Of a DNA stretch of 64,000 nucleotides, positions 8,575-17,690 are shown one piece after another. The position numbers and the translations under genes were made by a program. The DNA is from Alitabrizicola rongguiensis. GTDB lineage: Bacteria; Pseudomonadota; Alphaproteobacteria; Rhodobacterales; Rhodobacteraceae. Location of the stretch: the NCBI RefSeq assembly GCF_021491355.1, contig NZ_JAKENF010000002.1:310001-374000 (forward strand). Direction: 5' to 3'. The notes under the pieces are model-generated. The model saw only the letters and a program-made list of their open reading frames with translations. It was not told the DNA's origin and made no database searches. How positions within the stretch are numbered: position 1 is the stretch's first letter; every line of letters begins with the position of its first letter.

Positions 8575-9075
8575 ATGACAGCGCCAGCCCAGAAACGTGG
8601 ACTGGCATGGCTTTGGCACGAGCTGTTCGAGGCCAGCCTTGTCATCAAGGGCCTGCTCGCCGGCAGCGAGGCTCTGGCGGGGCTAGGGCTTCTGCTCACC
8701 TCGAACAACCTGATCCTGCGCTTCGTGGCCTGGCTGACCTCGCACGAGCTGACGCAGGACCCGACCGATCCGATGGCGACCTGGACCCAGCACACCATGG
8801 CCGCCTTTTCGATCGAGACGCAGCATTTCTTCGCCATCTACCTGTTGACCCACGGTGCACTGAAACTCGCGATGGTGCTGCTGCTGGCCCGCCGAATCCT
8901 CTGGGCCTATCCGGCGGCGATGGCGATGCTGACGGGTTTCATCCTTTACCAGATGAACCACTGGACCCACACCCATTCGCCCGCCCTGCTTGTCCTGACC
9001 GCCTTTGATGCCTTCATGATCTACCTGGTCTGGCGTGAGTATCGAACCCTGAAGACAACGCGCCTGGCGGCGTGA
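8575..9075 (+). CDS. DUF2127 family membrane protein
   Basis: The 166-residue protein has four probable membrane segments (roughly residues 20-45, 73-100, 105-125 and 130-150). It shows the DUF2127 pattern: LFEASLVIKGLLAGSEALAG, HGALKLAMVLLLARR, WAYPAAM and LTAFDAFMIYLVWREYR. No function is established for the family. It starts 5 bases after gpt. Confidence 0.8.
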   Translation: MTAPAQKRGLAWLWHELFEASLVIKGLLAGSEALAGLGLLLTSNNLILRFVAWLTSHELTQDPTDPMATWTQHTMAAFSIETQHFFAIYLLTHGALKLAMVLLLARRILWAYPAAMAMLTGFILYQMNHWTHTHSPALLVLTAFDAFMIYLVWREYRTLKTTRLAA

Positions 9076-9147
9076 AATCTGCGGCCGCCCCTTCCGGCCC
9101 GCAGCCTGCCTTGTTAGGGTCTGGCCCGAGCGAAAACGAGGTGCCCC

Positions 9148-10320
9148 ATGACCCTGCCCCTGAACCCGGCGATGGCCGCGACCGAACCGCCCCCGGTGAT
9201 GGAGGCCCGCCGCTGGATCGCCGAGGCACGCTTTTCGGCCGACCGCCCGCTCATCAATGTCAGCCAGGCGGCCCCGGTCGATCCGCCGCCGCTCGCCCTG
9301 CGCCAAGCCATCGCCGAGGCAGCGCTGAATGATCCGGCAGCGCATCTCTACGGGCCGGTCCTGGGCCTGCCCGCGCTCCGCGAGGAAATCGCCAGCCAGT
9401 GGTCGGCGAGCTATGGCGGCACGATCCGGCCAACCCAGGTCGCTATCACCCAGGGCTGCAACCAGGCGTTCTGCGCCGTGCTGGCGACGCTGGCCGGCGC
9501 GGGCGACGAGGTGATCCTGCCGACGCCGTGGTACTTCAATCACAAGATGTGGCTCGACATGGCCGGCGTCACCGCCGTGCCCCTGCCCGCCGGTCCGGGC
9601 CTGATCCCCGAGGCCGAGCGCGCCGCGACCCTCATCACCCCCCGGACCCGCGCCATCGTGCTGGTCAGCCCGAACAACCCAGGCGGCGTGGAGTATCCCG
9701 CAGAGACGCTCCGCGCCTTCTTCGACCTCGCCCGGTCGCGCGGTCTCGCCCTGATCGTGGACGAGACCTACCGCGACTTCGACAGCCGCCCGGGCGCGCC
9801 GCACGACCTTTTCGCCGATCCCGACTGGGCGGGCACGCTCATCCATCTCTATTCCTTCTCAAAGGCCTACCGCCTGACGGGCCATCGCGTCGGGGCGATC
9901 GTCGCCGCCGAGGCGCAGCTGGCCGAGGTCGAGAAGTTCCTCGACACCGTCGCGATCTGCCCCGGACAGCTTGGCCAGATCGGGGCGCTCTGGGGCATGC
10001 GCAACCTGCGCCAATGGGTGGCGGGAGAGCGGGACGAGATCCTCGCCCGCCGTGCCGCCATGATCTCGGGCTTCTCGGCGCTGCCCGACTGGAAGCTCCT
10101 CGGTTGTGGCGCCTATTTCGCCTATGTCGAACACCCCTTCCCGGAAGCCTCCGACGCCCTGGCCAAGCGGATGGTCCATGATGCGGCGATCCTGATGCTG
10201 CCCGGCACGATGTTCCAGCCAGCGACGCACCCCGAAGGCAAGCGCCAGTTGCGCATCGCCTTCGCCAATATCGACACGACCGGCATCGCCGAGATGTTCC
10301 GACGGCTGGCGGCGCTCTGA
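9148..10320 (+). CDS. PLP-dependent class I/II aminotransferase
   Basis: The 390-residue protein has the fold-type I aminotransferase signatures: YGPVLGLPALREEIA, the TQGCNQAF cofactor region, LVSPNNPGGV (substrate Asn), IVDETYRDF (PLP Asp) and the Schiff-base lysine block YSFSKAYRLTGHRVG (Lys at about residue 237), plus the late arginine in RQLRIAFANI. It resembles aspartate or aromatic aminotransferase-like proteins. The exact substrate is not inferable. The start at 9148 has a GAAAACGAGGTG-like upstream region. A terminator-like hairpin follows. Confidence 0.85.
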   Translation: MTLPLNPAMAATEPPPVMEARRWIAEARFSADRPLINVSQAAPVDPPPLALRQAIAEAALNDPAAHLYGPVLGLPALREEIASQWSASYGGTIRPTQVAITQGCNQAFCAVLATLAGAGDEVILPTPWYFNHKMWLDMAGVTAVPLPAGPGLIPEAERAATLITPRTRAIVLVSPNNPGGVEYPAETLRAFFDLARSRGLALIVDETYRDFDSRPGAPHDLFADPDWAGTLIHLYSFSKAYRLTGHRVGAIVAAEAQLAEVEKFLDTVAICPGQLGQIGALWGMRNLRQWVAGERDEILARRAAMISGFSALPDWKLLGCGAYFAYVEHPFPEASDALAKRMVHDAAILMLPGTMFQPATHPEGKRQLRIAFANIDTTGIAEMFRRLAAL

Positions 10321-10360
10321 GCCCGGCAGCATTTTCTGCTCACAAACATCCCACGGGGGT

Positions 10361-10382
10361 GCGGGGGGCGTGAAGCCCCCGC
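10361..10382 (+). terminator. GC-rich hairpin after aminotransferase gene
   Basis: A perfect 7-base stem (GCGGGGG at 10361-10367 and CCCCCGC at 10376-10382) with an 8-base loop lies 41 bases past the aminotransferase stop. No T-run follows, as is common for Rhodobacteraceae 3'-end hairpins. Confidence 0.45.
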
Positions 10383-10474
10383 TTCCGCCCCAACAGGCCC
10401 GCGCCACGCCCATCTTGCCCCCCTGCCCCCAACCGCTTAGACAGGCGCAAACCCTGTGGGAGCATCGGCAAGAC

Positions 10475-12361
10475 ATGGCCAAGAAGATCGCCCAGAAGAC
10501 CGACGACGAGGACCGCCCGAAGAAGCGCAAGAACCATCATGTGATGGCCTGGGTACTTCTCGCGATGGTCGTGACCGGCCTCGGCGGCTTCGGCCTGACA
10601 AATTTCGGCGGCCAGCTGACCGCGGTGGCCACTGTCGGAAACCAGACCGTGGACGTGCAGGATTATGCCAGGGCGCTGCGGCAGGAAATGCAGGCCTTCC
10701 AGGCCCAGATCGGCCAGCCGGTCACCTGGGAGATGGCCAAGCAGTTCGGGCTCGATGCGCGCGTGCGCGAGCGGCTGGTGACCATGGCCGCGCTCGACAA
10801 CGAAGCGGATCGGATCGGCATCTCGGTCGGCGACGAACGTGTGGCCAAGGAAGTCATGGATATCCGGGCCTTCCAGGGCGTGAACGGCAAGTTCGACCGC
10901 GAGGCCTATCGCCAGACGCTGGACCGCAACGGCTTCACCGAAAGCGACTTCGAATCCCAGATCCGTTCCGATATCTCGCGATCGGTGCTGCAGGGGGCGG
11001 TGACCTCGGGCTTCGTCGCGCCCGAGCAGATGCTGGCGACGATCGCTTCATGGGCCGCGGAACGGCGCGGCTTCAGCCTGCTAACCCTGACCGAGGCGGA
11101 TCTCGCCGCGCCCATTCCCGCGCCGACCGAGGCCGATCTGAAAGCCTTCTACGACGGGCATCCAGACCAGTTCACCGCGCCCGAAGCCAAGCGCATCACC
11201 TATGCCGCGCTTCTGCCCGAGATGCTGAAGGATACGGTCAAACTCGACGAACAGGCCCTGAAGGACGCCTATCAGGAGCGCATCGGCGAATTCGTACAGC
11301 CAGAGCGGCGTCTGGTCGAACGCCTTGTCTTCCCGGATCAGGCTGCCGCCGAGGCCGCCAAGGCGCAGCTGGACTCCGGCGCCACCACCTTCGAGGCTCT
11401 GGTCGAGGCACGGGGCCTGACGCTTCCCGATGTCGACATGGGTGAACAGTCGAAGGCCGATCTCGGCGCTGCGGGCGAAGCGGTCTTTGCCTTGACCGCA
11501 CCGGGTGCTGTCGGTCCGCTTCCCTCGGACCTGGGTCCGGCTCTCTATCGCATGAACGGCATCCTGCAGGCCCAGGAAATCCCCTTCGAAGAGGCGCGGG
11601 CAACCCTCGCCTCGGAACAGTCCACCGATGCCGCCGCGCGCGAGATCGCGGATCGGACCGAAAAGATCGACGACCTGCTGGCAGGCGGCGCGACGCTGGA
11701 GGACTTGCAGAAGGAAGCCGGGATGAAACTCGGCACGGTCGATTATGTCACCGGCACGACCGGCGAGGATCCGATCGAAGGATATGAGGCCTTCCGCAAG
11801 GCAGCCGACAAGGTGACCGAGGACGACATGCCCGAGATCATCCAGCTTGAGGATGGCGGGATTGTCGCGATCCAGCTCGATAGCATCGTTCCTCCGACGC
11901 TGAAGCCTTTTGACAGCGTGAAGACCGAGGTCGAGGACGCCTGGCGGATCGACGCCCTGCACAAGGCACTGCTTGCCCGCGCCGACGAGATCGTTGCCGC
12001 GGTCAAGGGCGGTGCCTCGCTCGGTGCTTATGGCATCGTCGATGTGACCGTCTCGACGACCCGCGACGGCTATCTCGAGAAAGCTCCAGAGACGACGATG
12101 ACGACGGCGTTCAAGATGGCCGAGGGCGACCTGCAGACGATCTCGGACAAGGATATCGTCGCAGTGCTGAAGCTCGACACGATCCAGCCTGCGGCGGCCG
12201 ACGGCCCGGATGCGCAGCGGGTCAGAGCCCAGCTGGGTGGCCAGATCGGACAGGTCCTGTCGCAGGACGCTTTCGCGCTGTTCACCAATGCCCTGATCGC
12301 CCAAACGGGCGTGACGCTGGACGAGGCGGCGATCAATGCCGTCAACGCCCAGATGAACTGA
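10475..12361 (+). CDS. PpiD/SurA-like membrane-anchored peptidyl-prolyl isomerase
   Basis: The 628-residue protein has a short basic cytoplasmic N terminus, one membrane anchor (VMAWVLLAMVVTGLGGFGLTNF, about residues 23-44), then a SurA_N-type helical chaperone domain (VGNQTVDVQDYARALRQEM...). A degenerate parvulin-like region and a long periplasmic C-terminal domain follow. This layout is that of PpiD-type folding factors acting on secreted proteins at the outer face of the inner membrane. ATG 10475 was chosen over the upstream frame extension because it starts just before the basic and anchor segments. trpE starts 12 bases after its stop. Confidence 0.82.
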   Translation: MAKKIAQKTDDEDRPKKRKNHHVMAWVLLAMVVTGLGGFGLTNFGGQLTAVATVGNQTVDVQDYARALRQEMQAFQAQIGQPVTWEMAKQFGLDARVRERLVTMAALDNEADRIGISVGDERVAKEVMDIRAFQGVNGKFDREAYRQTLDRNGFTESDFESQIRSDISRSVLQGAVTSGFVAPEQMLATIASWAAERRGFSLLTLTEADLAAPIPAPTEADLKAFYDGHPDQFTAPEAKRITYAALLPEMLKDTVKLDEQALKDAYQERIGEFVQPERRLVERLVFPDQAAAEAAKAQLDSGATTFEALVEARGLTLPDVDMGEQSKADLGAAGEAVFALTAPGAVGPLPSDLGPALYRMNGILQAQEIPFEEARATLASEQSTDAAAREIADRTEKIDDLLAGGATLEDLQKEAGMKLGTVDYVTGTTGEDPIEGYEAFRKAADKVTEDDMPEIIQLEDGGIVAIQLDSIVPPTLKPFDSVKTEVEDAWRIDALHKALLARADEIVAAVKGGASLGAYGIVDVTVSTTRDGYLEKAPETTMTTAFKMAEGDLQTISDKDIVAVLKLDTIQPAAADGPDAQRVRAQLGGQIGQVLSQDAFALFTNALIAQTGVTLDEAAINAVNAQMN

Positions 12362-12373
12362 AAGACCTGACCC

Positions 12374-13882
12374 TTGGCGCTGATCCCGAGTTTCGAAGAG
12401 TTCGAGCGTGGCTGGACCGCCGGCCGCAATCAGGTCGTCTACGCACGGCTGGCGGCCGATCTCGACACGCCGGTTTCGCTGATGCTGAAACTGACCGAGG
12501 CCGGGACCGACAGTTTCATGCTGGAATCCGTGACCGGCGGCGAGGTGCGGGGGCGGTATTCGATCGTCGGCATGAAACCCGACCTGATCTGGCGCTGCGA
12601 GGGCCACAGGGCGTCGATCAATCGCGAAGCGCGATATGACCGCATGTCGTTCCGCCCGCTTGACGGCGCTCCGCTCGACACCCTGCGCGCGCTGATCGCC
12701 GAAAGCCGGATCGAGATGCCTGCCGACCTGCCCGCGGTCGGCGCGGGCCTGTTCGGCTATCTCGGCTATGACATGATCCGCCTGGTCGAGCATCTGCCGG
12801 ATGTGCCGCCAGATACGCTCGGGCTGCCCGACGCGGTGATGATGCGCCCCTCGGTGGTGGCCGTGCTGGATGGCGTCAAGGGCGAGGTAACGGTCGTCGC
12901 GCCCGCCTGGGTTACGCCGGGGCTTTCGGCACGCGCCGCCTATGCCCAGGCAGCCGAACGGGTGATGGACGCGCTGCGCGACCTCGACCGCTCGCCCCCC
13001 GCCATGCGCGACCTCGGCGAAACGGCCCCGCTTGGGGCGGCGAAGTCGAATTTCAGCAAGGAGGCCTACAAGGCCGCCGTCGAAAAGGCCAAGGACTATA
13101 TCCGCGCCGGTGACATCTTCCAGGTGGTGCCGTCGCAGCGCTGGTCGCAGAGCTTCACGCTGCCGCCTTTCGCGCTTTATCGTTCCCTGCGAAGGACGAA
13201 CCCCTCGCCCTTCATGTTCTTCTTCAACTTCGGCGGCTTCCAGGTCATCGGCGCCAGCCCCGAGATTCTCGTACGGCTGCGCGACGGCGAGGTCACGATC
13301 CGCCCGATCGCCGGCACCCGCAAGCGCGGCGCGACACCCGAGGAGGATCGCGCGCTCGAGGCCGACCTTCTGGCGGACCAGAAGGAACTGGCGGAACATC
13401 TGATGCTGCTCGACCTCGGCCGCAACGACGTTGGGCGCGTCGCCAAGATCGGCACCGTGAGGCCGACCGAGAAGTTCATCATCGAGCGCTACAGCCACGT
13501 CATGCATATCGTCTCGAATGTGGTGGGCGAGATTGCCGACGGAGAGGATGCACTTTCCGCGCTGCTGGCGGGGCTTCCTGCCGGCACCGTCTCGGGCGCG
13601 CCCAAGGTGCGGGCGATGGAGATCATCGACGAACTGGAGCCGGAAAAACGCGGCGTCTATGGCGGCGGCGTCGGCTATTTCGCCGCCAATGGCGAGATGG
13701 ACATGTGCATCGCGCTGCGGACGGCGGTCCTGAAGGACGAGACGCTCTACATCCAGGCCGGGGGTGGCGTGGTGTATGACAGCGACCCCGAGGCCGAGTG
13801 GCAAGAAACGGTCAACAAGTCGAGCGCGCTTCGCCGCGCGGCCGAGGATGCAGGCCTGTTCGCCCGGCGCGGGAACAGCTGA
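12374..13882 (+). CDS. trpE: anthranilate synthase component I
   Basis: The 502-residue protein is full length for TrpE, the chorismate-to-anthranilate enzyme of tryptophan synthesis. It shows the N-terminal Trp-binding region (FMLESVTGGEVRGRYSIVG), the chorismate-binding domain blocks FQVVPSQRW, RTNPSPFMFF, GASPEILVR, PIAGTRKRG, LLDLGRNDVGRV, HIVSNVVGE and AGLPAGTVSGAPKVRAMEIID, and the closing QAGGGVVYDSDPE. The start is TTG at 12374. The 12-base spacing after the PpiD-like gene leaves no room for a trp leader peptide. Confidence 0.95.
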   Translation: MALIPSFEEFERGWTAGRNQVVYARLAADLDTPVSLMLKLTEAGTDSFMLESVTGGEVRGRYSIVGMKPDLIWRCEGHRASINREARYDRMSFRPLDGAPLDTLRALIAESRIEMPADLPAVGAGLFGYLGYDMIRLVEHLPDVPPDTLGLPDAVMMRPSVVAVLDGVKGEVTVVAPAWVTPGLSARAAYAQAAERVMDALRDLDRSPPAMRDLGETAPLGAAKSNFSKEAYKAAVEKAKDYIRAGDIFQVVPSQRWSQSFTLPPFALYRSLRRTNPSPFMFFFNFGGFQVIGASPEILVRLRDGEVTIRPIAGTRKRGATPEEDRALEADLLADQKELAEHLMLLDLGRNDVGRVAKIGTVRPTEKFIIERYSHVMHIVSNVVGEIADGEDALSALLAGLPAGTVSGAPKVRAMEIIDELEPEKRGVYGGGVGYFAANGEMDMCIALRTAVLKDETLYIQAGGGVVYDSDPEAEWQETVNKSSALRRAAEDAGLFARRGNS

Positions 13883-14042
13883 GCCCCAGCTAATCTCGGC
13901 CAGCCTGGTCGGCGGATGAGATGCTGGGCCAAGGTAATGTCAGGTCCTTGCAATCAGGGGCGGCAGGCACCGCACGCACTACCGGCTGGCTCACGGACAC
14001 CAAGCATCCGACGGGCGAACCGCCGAGGTAAGTCCGGAGCGC

Positions 14043-14702
14043 CTAATCGATGCCAAGGCTGACCTGATAGCCAGCTGCGTCATTGCCGCGATTGATCACC
14101 TCGACGACATGGTCGCCTGACTGCCAAAGCTGACCCCGGTAGGGCGTGGCAGTTTGAACCATGTCGAGCAGGAACGATCCGTCAGGATTGAATATCTGAT
14201 AGGAAAGGCCGTCGGCTTGTCCATCAACCGTCACATACAGAAACTGGTTCTTCCTGGCCCCCAGGACAAATCGCATGCTTGCACCCGGTTCCAGCCTGCC
14301 CCCATATGTGGCGCCGGTGGTTCCCTTGGCAAATTTCACATTCTTTGTAGAGGTTTGGCCTACCGCCACACTGCCTGCATCGCTGATGTTTGCGGAACTG
14401 CCTGGCATTGCCCCGCCGCCGTCGTCGGTCGAGTCGGACATGGCAAGTTCGCCGACCGAACCATCATCGTAGCCGATGCAACGCCAGACGGACCCTCCGG
14501 CATCGCGGAGCATGACAAGCGTACCCGCCTGCGACCATTCGTGGCTCAAGACCTCGCCACCGCCCGCAGCATCCGGCCCGCCCACCGCGCGAAGCCGATC
14601 GATGCAACCATCGATCGCTGCCTGCTCATCCGCAACTGCAGGCAAGACCGGGATGGATGCAGCAAGGGCCAGACTTAGAGCAGCGACGGCACGGACTGTC
14701 AT
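14043..14702 (-). CDS. exported protein of unknown function
   Basis: The 219-residue product has a Sec signal (VRAVAALSLALAASIPVLPAVADE, cleavage near residue 26). An N-terminal region follows with two cysteines (DGCIDRL, WRCIGYDD), then a Gly/Ser/Asp-rich linker and a C-terminal beta-rich domain (FAKGTTGATYGGRLEPG, FLYVTVDGQADGLSYQIFNPDGSFLLD, GDHVVEVINRGNDAAGYQVSLGI). The C-terminal part has the look of a small carbohydrate- or inhibitor-type beta-sandwich, but no family is confidently recognised. ATG 14702 has GGAGG at 5-base spacing, better than the ATG at 14714. Confidence 0.72.
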   Translation of the reverse strand: MTVRAVAALSLALAASIPVLPAVADEQAAIDGCIDRLRAVGGPDAAGGGEVLSHEWSQAGTLVMLRDAGGSVWRCIGYDDGSVGELAMSDSTDDGGGAMPGSSANISDAGSVAVGQTSTKNVKFAKGTTGATYGGRLEPGASMRFVLGARKNQFLYVTVDGQADGLSYQIFNPDGSFLLDMVQTATPYRGQLWQSGDHVVEVINRGNDAAGYQVSLGID

Positions 14703-14799
14703 GCGGACCTCCATCAGATGCGAAGCTTCCTTTGAGGAATACTGACCACCAGCGTGGAGTCTCGCTATCCGAATTGCGAAGGCAGCGGTGCGGCGGCGC

Positions 14800-15723
14800 T
14801 CAGAAGAACCAAGGGTTCGACCAGGCCCGCTTGCCGCCCGCTTCGATGACGCTGACCCTAACCCAGGGCGAATTGCGGAAGCGGTCGAGAGGGATGCTGG
14901 CGCGGGTCATCGAGGTGCCATGCACCGCCTTGGCCGCCGTTCCGGCCCCCTGCACGATGACCGAGCGGACGGCGGTGCACTCGACCTCGACAGCATCGGC
15001 GGTGATCCGCACGTCGCGCAGTTCCGGACCCTGGCTGGAGTAGTAGTGCCCAGCCTTCAGCGCGGCCAGCAGCGCCTCGGGTTCGTTCGCCTCGGCCTTG
15101 ACCATGACCCAGCCACCGAAATGGTCGGGTTCGGTGAAATGGGCGTCGTCGGTCGCGCAGAGCGTCAGCCTCCGCCCCTCGGACAGCAGCAGGTCCGCGA
15201 TGGCAAAGCCGTCGGGGCGGTCGGCCCCCTCGGCGCAACCGGTGTTGTAGACCTCGACCGCGTGAGCCGATGTGATGGTGCGGGCATCTGCCAGCGTCAG
15301 GCCCGACCATTGCGGATGGGCGATGGCGACGAAGGCCCCGGCATCGACCGCCCGCTGCGCGATCTCGGCGCCCGTTTCCTGATCGGGGACCGGCTGGAAA
15401 TCGGGCGAGTTCGAGGGCGCAAAGGTTTCCGGCAGCCCGACGGCAAGGATGTGCCAGAGCTCGCCATTGGCCATGGCACCGGAATGCAGTTCGGCCCCAA
15501 GGATCGTGGTGAAGCTGTTGGTGCGGAAGGGGCGCGTATCGATGATCGGATAGCCGTAGCGCCCAACGAAATGGTCGGTCAGCGCGAGGAAGTCATAGCC
15601 CTCGTCCCGGTAGCGCCGGCAAACCTCTTCGGGCGACAGCACGCCGTCGGAACGGGTGGAATGGGTGTGCAGGTTCCCGCGCCAGAAACGGCCGGGGGCG
15701 GTGAAGGCGGACAGGCTGGTCAT
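14800..15723 (-). CDS. PHP-domain phosphoesterase
   Basis: The 307-residue protein carries the PHP metal-site motifs in order: NLHTHSTRSDG (HxH), FLALTDHF, GAELHSG, AIAHPQW and ATDDAHF. The PHP family includes phosphatases and cyclic-phosphate diesterases. It lies 57 bases downstream of phnM on the same strand, and a DUF1045 2H-phosphoesterase is divergent from phnM. A role on a phosphorylated ribose intermediate of phosphonate breakdown is therefore plausible but inferred. ATG 15723 has GAGGATTCC upstream. Confidence 0.85.
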   Translation of the reverse strand: MTSLSAFTAPGRFWRGNLHTHSTRSDGVLSPEEVCRRYRDEGYDFLALTDHFVGRYGYPIIDTRPFRTNSFTTILGAELHSGAMANGELWHILAVGLPETFAPSNSPDFQPVPDQETGAEIAQRAVDAGAFVAIAHPQWSGLTLADARTITSAHAVEVYNTGCAEGADRPDGFAIADLLLSEGRRLTLCATDDAHFTEPDHFGGWVMVKAEANEPEALLAALKAGHYYSSQGPELRDVRITADAVEVECTAVRSVIVQGAGTAAKAVHGTSMTRASIPLDRFRNSPWVRVSVIEAGGKRAWSNPWFF

Positions 15724-15780
15724 GGAATCCTCGCGACGCAGTGGCGGCCAGCTTAACCGGGCCGCCATGACAGTCCAGTG

Positions 15781-16923
15781 TCAGCCGACCCGAGCCCCTC
15801 CGACCCAGACGCCGCGCACCATCGCTGCCGTGCCGAGCCGGCGAACCCGGATCACATCCGCCCTGAGCCCCGGCTTCAGCGCGCCGCGATCGGCAAGGCC
15901 CGTTGCTTGCGCCGGAGCGGTGGTGACGGTGGCGATGCCGCGCGGCAGGTCGTTCCAGATATCACCCAGCATCAGCCCCGCCGTCAGCAAAGCCGCCGGC
16001 ACGTAGTCGGACGAAACTATGTCGAGCAGCCCGGCATCGGCCAATGTACGTGCGGCGACGTTGCCCGAATGCGATCCGCCCCGGATCAGGTTCGGGGCAC
16101 CCATCATCACCGCGATGCCGTGCTCGTGGCAGGCGGCGGCGGCTTCGACCGTCGTAGGGAACTCGGCGAAATGCACGCCGTTGTGGCGCGAGCGGACAAC
16201 GTGCGCGGGCTCGGTGTCGTCATGGCTGGCCAGCACCGCGCCATAGCGGCGCGCCGCATCGACTGCTGCCGCTTCATGCGCAGCACAGACCCGCAGGCCA
16301 AGCTCGCGCCGATCGACGACATGGGCGTCGAACTCGGCTTCGCTGAAGCCGTATTTGCCCATCAGGTAGTTGCGCAGCTGCGTGAGGTCGCGGAACTGCC
16401 GCTCGCCCGGGGTGTGATCCATCAGGCTGACGATGCCGATGCCATCCTCGGGCCCAAAGGCGTCGAGTTCTTCGGGCAGGGTTTCCGAGCAGATCTCGGC
16501 CCGCAGGTGCAACAGGTGGTTGATGCGCAGGGCGTCCTCGGCGCGCAGCGCGATGATCTCGTTGGCCAGACCGCGCGCGTATTCGCCGTAGTTGCCCTTG
16601 GAGCGCGTGGGCAGCGAACCGACCCTGAGCGCATCGAAGACCGTGGTGACGCCCACGCTCGCCAGTTCCGCATCATGGGCCAGGATTGCTGCCGCATGGG
16701 GCCAATCCACCTTGGGCCTGGGCTGGATGTGCCGTTCAAGATTGTCGGTGTGCAGCTCGATCAGACCGGGCATTACCAGATCGCCCTCGCAATCCTCGGC
16801 GCCCGGCGGAACGGCCTCACCCTCTGTCACATCGGCGATACGGCCACCGGAGAAGGTGATGCGGCCGCGGATGACTTCCTTCGGAAGCACAAGCGTGGCA
16901 TTGGCGAGGGTAAGGTCAGTCAT
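15781..16923 (-). CDS. phnM: alpha-D-ribose 1-methylphosphonate 5-triphosphate diphosphatase
   Basis: The 380-residue amidohydrolase-fold protein matches PhnM, which removes pyrophosphate from ribose methylphosphonate 5-triphosphate in the C-P lyase pathway. Visible blocks are LVMPGLIELHTDNLERHIQPRP (metal-binding HTDN), GVTTVFDALRVG, VSLMDHTPGERQF, LASHDDTEPAHV, VMMGAPNLIRGGSHSGN and DIVSSDYVPAALL. ATG 16923 is preferred, with GGAG six bases upstream; ATG 16929 is possible. The core phnGHIJKL genes are not in this window. Confidence 0.92.
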   Translation of the reverse strand: MTDLTLANATLVLPKEVIRGRITFSGGRIADVTEGEAVPPGAEDCEGDLVMPGLIELHTDNLERHIQPRPKVDWPHAAAILAHDAELASVGVTTVFDALRVGSLPTRSKGNYGEYARGLANEIIALRAEDALRINHLLHLRAEICSETLPEELDAFGPEDGIGIVSLMDHTPGERQFRDLTQLRNYLMGKYGFSEAEFDAHVVDRRELGLRVCAAHEAAAVDAARRYGAVLASHDDTEPAHVVRSRHNGVHFAEFPTTVEAAAACHEHGIAVMMGAPNLIRGGSHSGNVAARTLADAGLLDIVSSDYVPAALLTAGLMLGDIWNDLPRGIATVTTAPAQATGLADRGALKPGLRADVIRVRRLGTAAMVRGVWVGGARVG

Positions 16924-16982
16924 GGGCATCTCCAGGTCCGGCGGCGGACCCTACCCCGCGCATGTGACAAAAGGAGCAGCGG

Positions 16983-17678
16983 ATGGCAATCGGCGGTTTC
17001 GCCCGTTACGCGATCTATTGGGCCCCGGAGCCGGGGCCGCTTGCCGATTGGGCGGCGGGCTGGCTCGGCTGGGATCCGGTTGGCGGAACCGAACCGTCCC
17101 ACCCCGACCTGCCCGGACTGCCCCGGCCGGTGACAGAGATCACCGCCACGCCGCGCAAATACGGCTTCCACGGCACGGTCAAGCCACCTTTCCGCCTGGC
17201 CGATGGGCTGGACGCCGCCGAACTCGACCAGACCGCGCGCGCGCTTTGCGCAGACCTGGCACCGGTTGCGCTGCCGGGGTTGGCGCTACATCGGATCGGC
17301 GGCTTCGTGGCCTTGACACCCGAGGGCGACCAGACCGCGCTCGCAGGGCTCGCAGCACGGGTAGTCGGGGCGCTTGACCGCTTTCGCCTTCCGCCCGATG
17401 CCGCCGAGATCGCCCGGCGACGGCCCGAGCGGCTGAGCGAGCGCCAGCGCGAGCATCTGGCGCGGTGGGGCTATCCTTACGTCATGGACGAGTTCCGCTT
17501 TCACCTGACGCTGTCCGGCGACCTGCCCGCGGCCGAGGCCGAGGCGTTGGTCTCTGCGCTGGCCCCGGCGGTCGCGCCTCTCCTGCCCCGCCCCTTCAGC
17601 GTCGACAGCCTGTGCCTGTTCGGCCAGGCGGACGACGGGCGGTTCCGGCTGATCGAACGCTACGCGCTGACGGGGTAA
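16983..17678 (+). CDS. DUF1045 phosphonate-associated 2H-phosphoesterase
   Basis: The 231-residue protein matches the DUF1045 family usually found with phn genes. Two HxT-type motifs are visible, HGTVKPPF near residue 63 and FHLTLSGDLP near residue 174, as in the 2H phosphoesterase superfamily. It is divergent from phnM with 59 bases between starts, suggesting a shared regulatory region. 2H enzymes open cyclic or 2',3'-type phosphodiesters. The exact substrate is not established here. Confidence 0.85.
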   Translation: MAIGGFARYAIYWAPEPGPLADWAAGWLGWDPVGGTEPSHPDLPGLPRPVTEITATPRKYGFHGTVKPPFRLADGLDAAELDQTARALCADLAPVALPGLALHRIGGFVALTPEGDQTALAGLAARVVGALDRFRLPPDAAEIARRRPERLSERQREHLARWGYPYVMDEFRFHLTLSGDLPAAEAEALVSALAPAVAPLLPRPFSVDSLCLFGQADDGRFRLIERYALTG

Positions 17679-17690
17679 CCGGCGCAGCCT

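Noticed and set aside
12362-12373. trp attenuator before trpE
   Set aside because: Only 12 bases separate the PpiD-like stop from the trpE start, too short for a leader peptide and hairpins.
11081-13804. 907-codon minus-strand open frame across the PpiD-like and trpE genes
   Set aside because: The frame is the reverse of well-supported genes in GC-rich DNA. The translation is rich in Arg, Gly, His and Asp with no motif.
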